A model generated the notes under the pieces. It was not told where the DNA came from, made no database searches, and saw nothing but the letters and a program-made list of their open reading frames with translations. The position numbers were made by a program, and so were the translations under genes. Shown here piece after piece: positions 62,201 to 64,000 of a DNA stretch of 64,000 nucleotides. Position 1 is the first letter of the stretch, and each line of letters starts with the position of its first letter. The stretch is from Ancistrus triradiatus (taxonomy: Eukaryota > Chordata > Actinopteri > Siluriformes > Loricariidae), in NCBI GenBank assembly GCA_025084515.1, contig JAJAGP010000883.1:1-64000 (forward strand). The letters run 5' to 3'.

Positions 62201-63805
62201 GAGTGGGGCAAAAAAGTATTTAGTCAGTCACTGATTGTGCAAGTTCTCCTACTTAGAAAGATGAGAGAGGTCTGTAATTTTCATCGTAGCTACACTTCAA
62301 CTATGAGAGACAAAATGAGGAAAAATAATCCCGGAAATCACATTGTAGGATTAATTGGAAATCATGGTGGAAAATAAGTATTTGGTCACCCACAAACAAG
62401 CATGATTTCTGGCTCTCACAGACCTGTAATTTCTTCTTTAAGAAGCTCTTCTGTCCTCCACTCATTACCTGTATTAATGGCACCCGTTTGACCTCGTTAT
62501 CTGTATAAAAGACACCTGTCCACAGCCTCATACAGTCAGACTCCAAACTCAACCATGGCCAAGACCAAAGAGCTGTCGAAGGACACCAGGAAGAAAATTG
62601 TAGACCTGCAGCAGGCTGGGAAGAGTGAATCTACAATAGGCAAGCAGGTTGGTGTGAATAAATCAGCTGTGGGAGCAACTGTAGGAAAATGGAAGACATA
62701 CAAGACACTGATAATCTCCCTCGATCTGGGGCTCCACACAAGATCTCATTCCCGTGGGGTCAAAATGATTTCATGAGAACAGTGAGCAAAATCCCAGAAG
62801 TACACGGAGGGACCTGATGAATGACCTGCAGAGAGCTGGGACCAAAGTAACAAAGGCTACCATCAATAAACACCACTACGCCGAGAGGGACTCTGATCCT
62901 GCAGTGCCAGGCGTGCCCCCTGCTTAAGCCAGTACATGTCCAGGCCTGTCTGAAGTTTGCCAGAGAGCATATGGATGATCCAGAAGAGGATTGGGGAGAA
63001 TATCATGTGGTCAGATGAAACCAAAATAGAACGTTTTGGTAAAAAACTCAACTCGTCGTGTTTGGAGGAAGAAGAATGCTGAGTTGCATCCCAAGAACAC
63101 CATACCTACTGTGAAGCATGGGGGTGGAACATCATGCTTTGGGGCTGTTTTTCTGCAGAGGGGGACAGGGACGGACTGATCCGTGTTAAGGGGAGAATGA
63201 ACGGGGCCATGTATCGTGAGATTTTAAGCCCAAAACCCTCCTTCCATCAGTGAGAGCATTGAAGAATGAGCGTGGCTGGATCTTCCAGCATGACAATGAT
63301 CCCAAACACACCGCTCGGGCAACGAAGGAGTGGCTCCGTTAAAAAAGCATTTCAAGGTCCTGGAGTGGCTAGCCAGTCTCCAGACCTCAGCCCCATAGAA
63401 AATGTGTGGAGGGAGTTGAAAGTCCGTGTTTGCCCCAAAACATCACACTGCTCTAGAGGAGATCTGCATGGAGGAATGGGCCAAAATACCAGCTACAGTG
63501 TGTGCCAAACTGGTGAAAGACTTTACAGGAAACGTTTGACACCTCTTTGTCATTGCCAACAAAGGTTATGTTACAAAGTATTGAGTTGAACTTTTGTTAT
63601 TGAAACAAATACTTATTTCCACCATGATTTACAATGAAATTTATTAAAAAGTCCTACAGTGTGTGATTTCTTAGATTTTTTTTTATTTTTTTCATAGTTG
63701 AAGTGTAGCTATGATGAAATGAAAAATACAGACCTCTCTCTCATCTTTCTAAGTAGGAGAACTTGCACAATCAGTGGCTGGACTAAATACTTTTTTTCCC
63801 CACTG
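62201..63805 (+). mobile_element. Tc1-like transposon, near full length, broken ORF
   Basis: Inverted ends gagtggggcaaaaaagtatt and its reverse at 63,785-63,805, flanked by TA. Plus-strand transposase starts MAKTKELSKDTRKKIVDLQQ (62,555, with helix-turn-helix VGVNKSAVGATV), then breaks; later frames keep SQSPDLSPIENVWRELKVR. Same family as 40,451-41,934; inactive by frameshifts. Confidence 0.85.
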
Positions 63806-63836
63806 TACTTAAGTTGCTGAGTTACTCGTTACATAG

Positions 63837-64000
63837 TTACACTATATTGCCGAAAGTATTTACTCACCCATCCAAGTCCACTTAATTTCATGTTGTTTCC
63901 AATCACTTCCATGGCCACAGGTGTATAAAATCAAGCTCCTAGGCATGCAGAATGCTTCTACAAAAATTTGTGTGAATGAATGGGTCGCTCTCAGGAGCTC
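63837..64000 (+). mobile_element. 5' end of another Tc1-like transposon, runs off window
   Basis: Starts tatattgccgaaagtattta, the terminal sequence of a common fish Tc1-like family, and reaches an ATG at 63,980 opening MGRSQEL, the usual transposase start. The rest lies outside the window. Confidence 0.65.

Overview
The window is vertebrate nuclear DNA, almost certainly from a teleost fish. The genes are split into many short exons with GT-AG introns. The interspersed repeats are typical of fish: Tc1/mariner, hAT, L2/CR1, Rex-type and RTE-like LINEs, Penelope-like elements, Ty3/gypsy, and tRNA-derived SINEs. It also holds a fish-type NLR gene whose small repeated exons precede FISNA and NACHT. 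I cannot name the species. There are no operons, CRISPR arrays or other prokaryotic features.

Layout. (1) Positions 1-15,200: the 3' part of a mesothelin/stereocilin/otoancorin-superfamily gene (copy A), plus strand, starting mid-gene and ending in a long Thr/Ser/Gly-rich, mucin-like but frame-broken tail. Its large intron at 4,608-10,366 is filled by an L2 LINE fragment, a short LTR element with a Pro/Ala-rich repeat ORF, and a broken gag. (2) Positions 15,387-33,194: a second tandem copy (copy B), plus strand, 32 recognisable exons, ending in a short hydrophobic tail suitable for GPI or membrane anchoring, followed by AATAAA. Its exons from 22,490 on match copy A exon for exon, about 22 kb downstream. 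Several copy B exons carry frameshifts or a stop. (3) Positions 33,200-34,340: intergenic. (4) Positions 34,350-62,004 and beyond: an NLRC3-like NLR gene, plus strand. It has an untranslated exon, a start-codon exon, four intact tandem 39-residue exons, a fifth such exon split by a LINE, a helical linker exon pair, a 1.76-kb FISNA-NACHT exon with intact Walker A and B, and three LRR exons. Its introns hold most of the transposons and a scrambled, decayed rDNA fragment antisense to the gene.

How the parts relate. The two mesothelin-like copies are extracellular, glycosylation-site-rich superhelical proteins differing mainly in the stalk and anchor, and patches of high and low identity suggest gene conversion. 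The NLR gene is a cytosolic innate sensor of the expanded fish family. As read here it has a TAG stop just before the NACHT exon and a LINE inside a coding exon, so it is a pseudogene, a re-initiating NACHT-only gene, or an assembly error. Single-base indels in homopolymers recur in otherwise conserved exons and in a LINE with a perfect target-site duplication, so sequencing error must be excluded before any gene is called dead.
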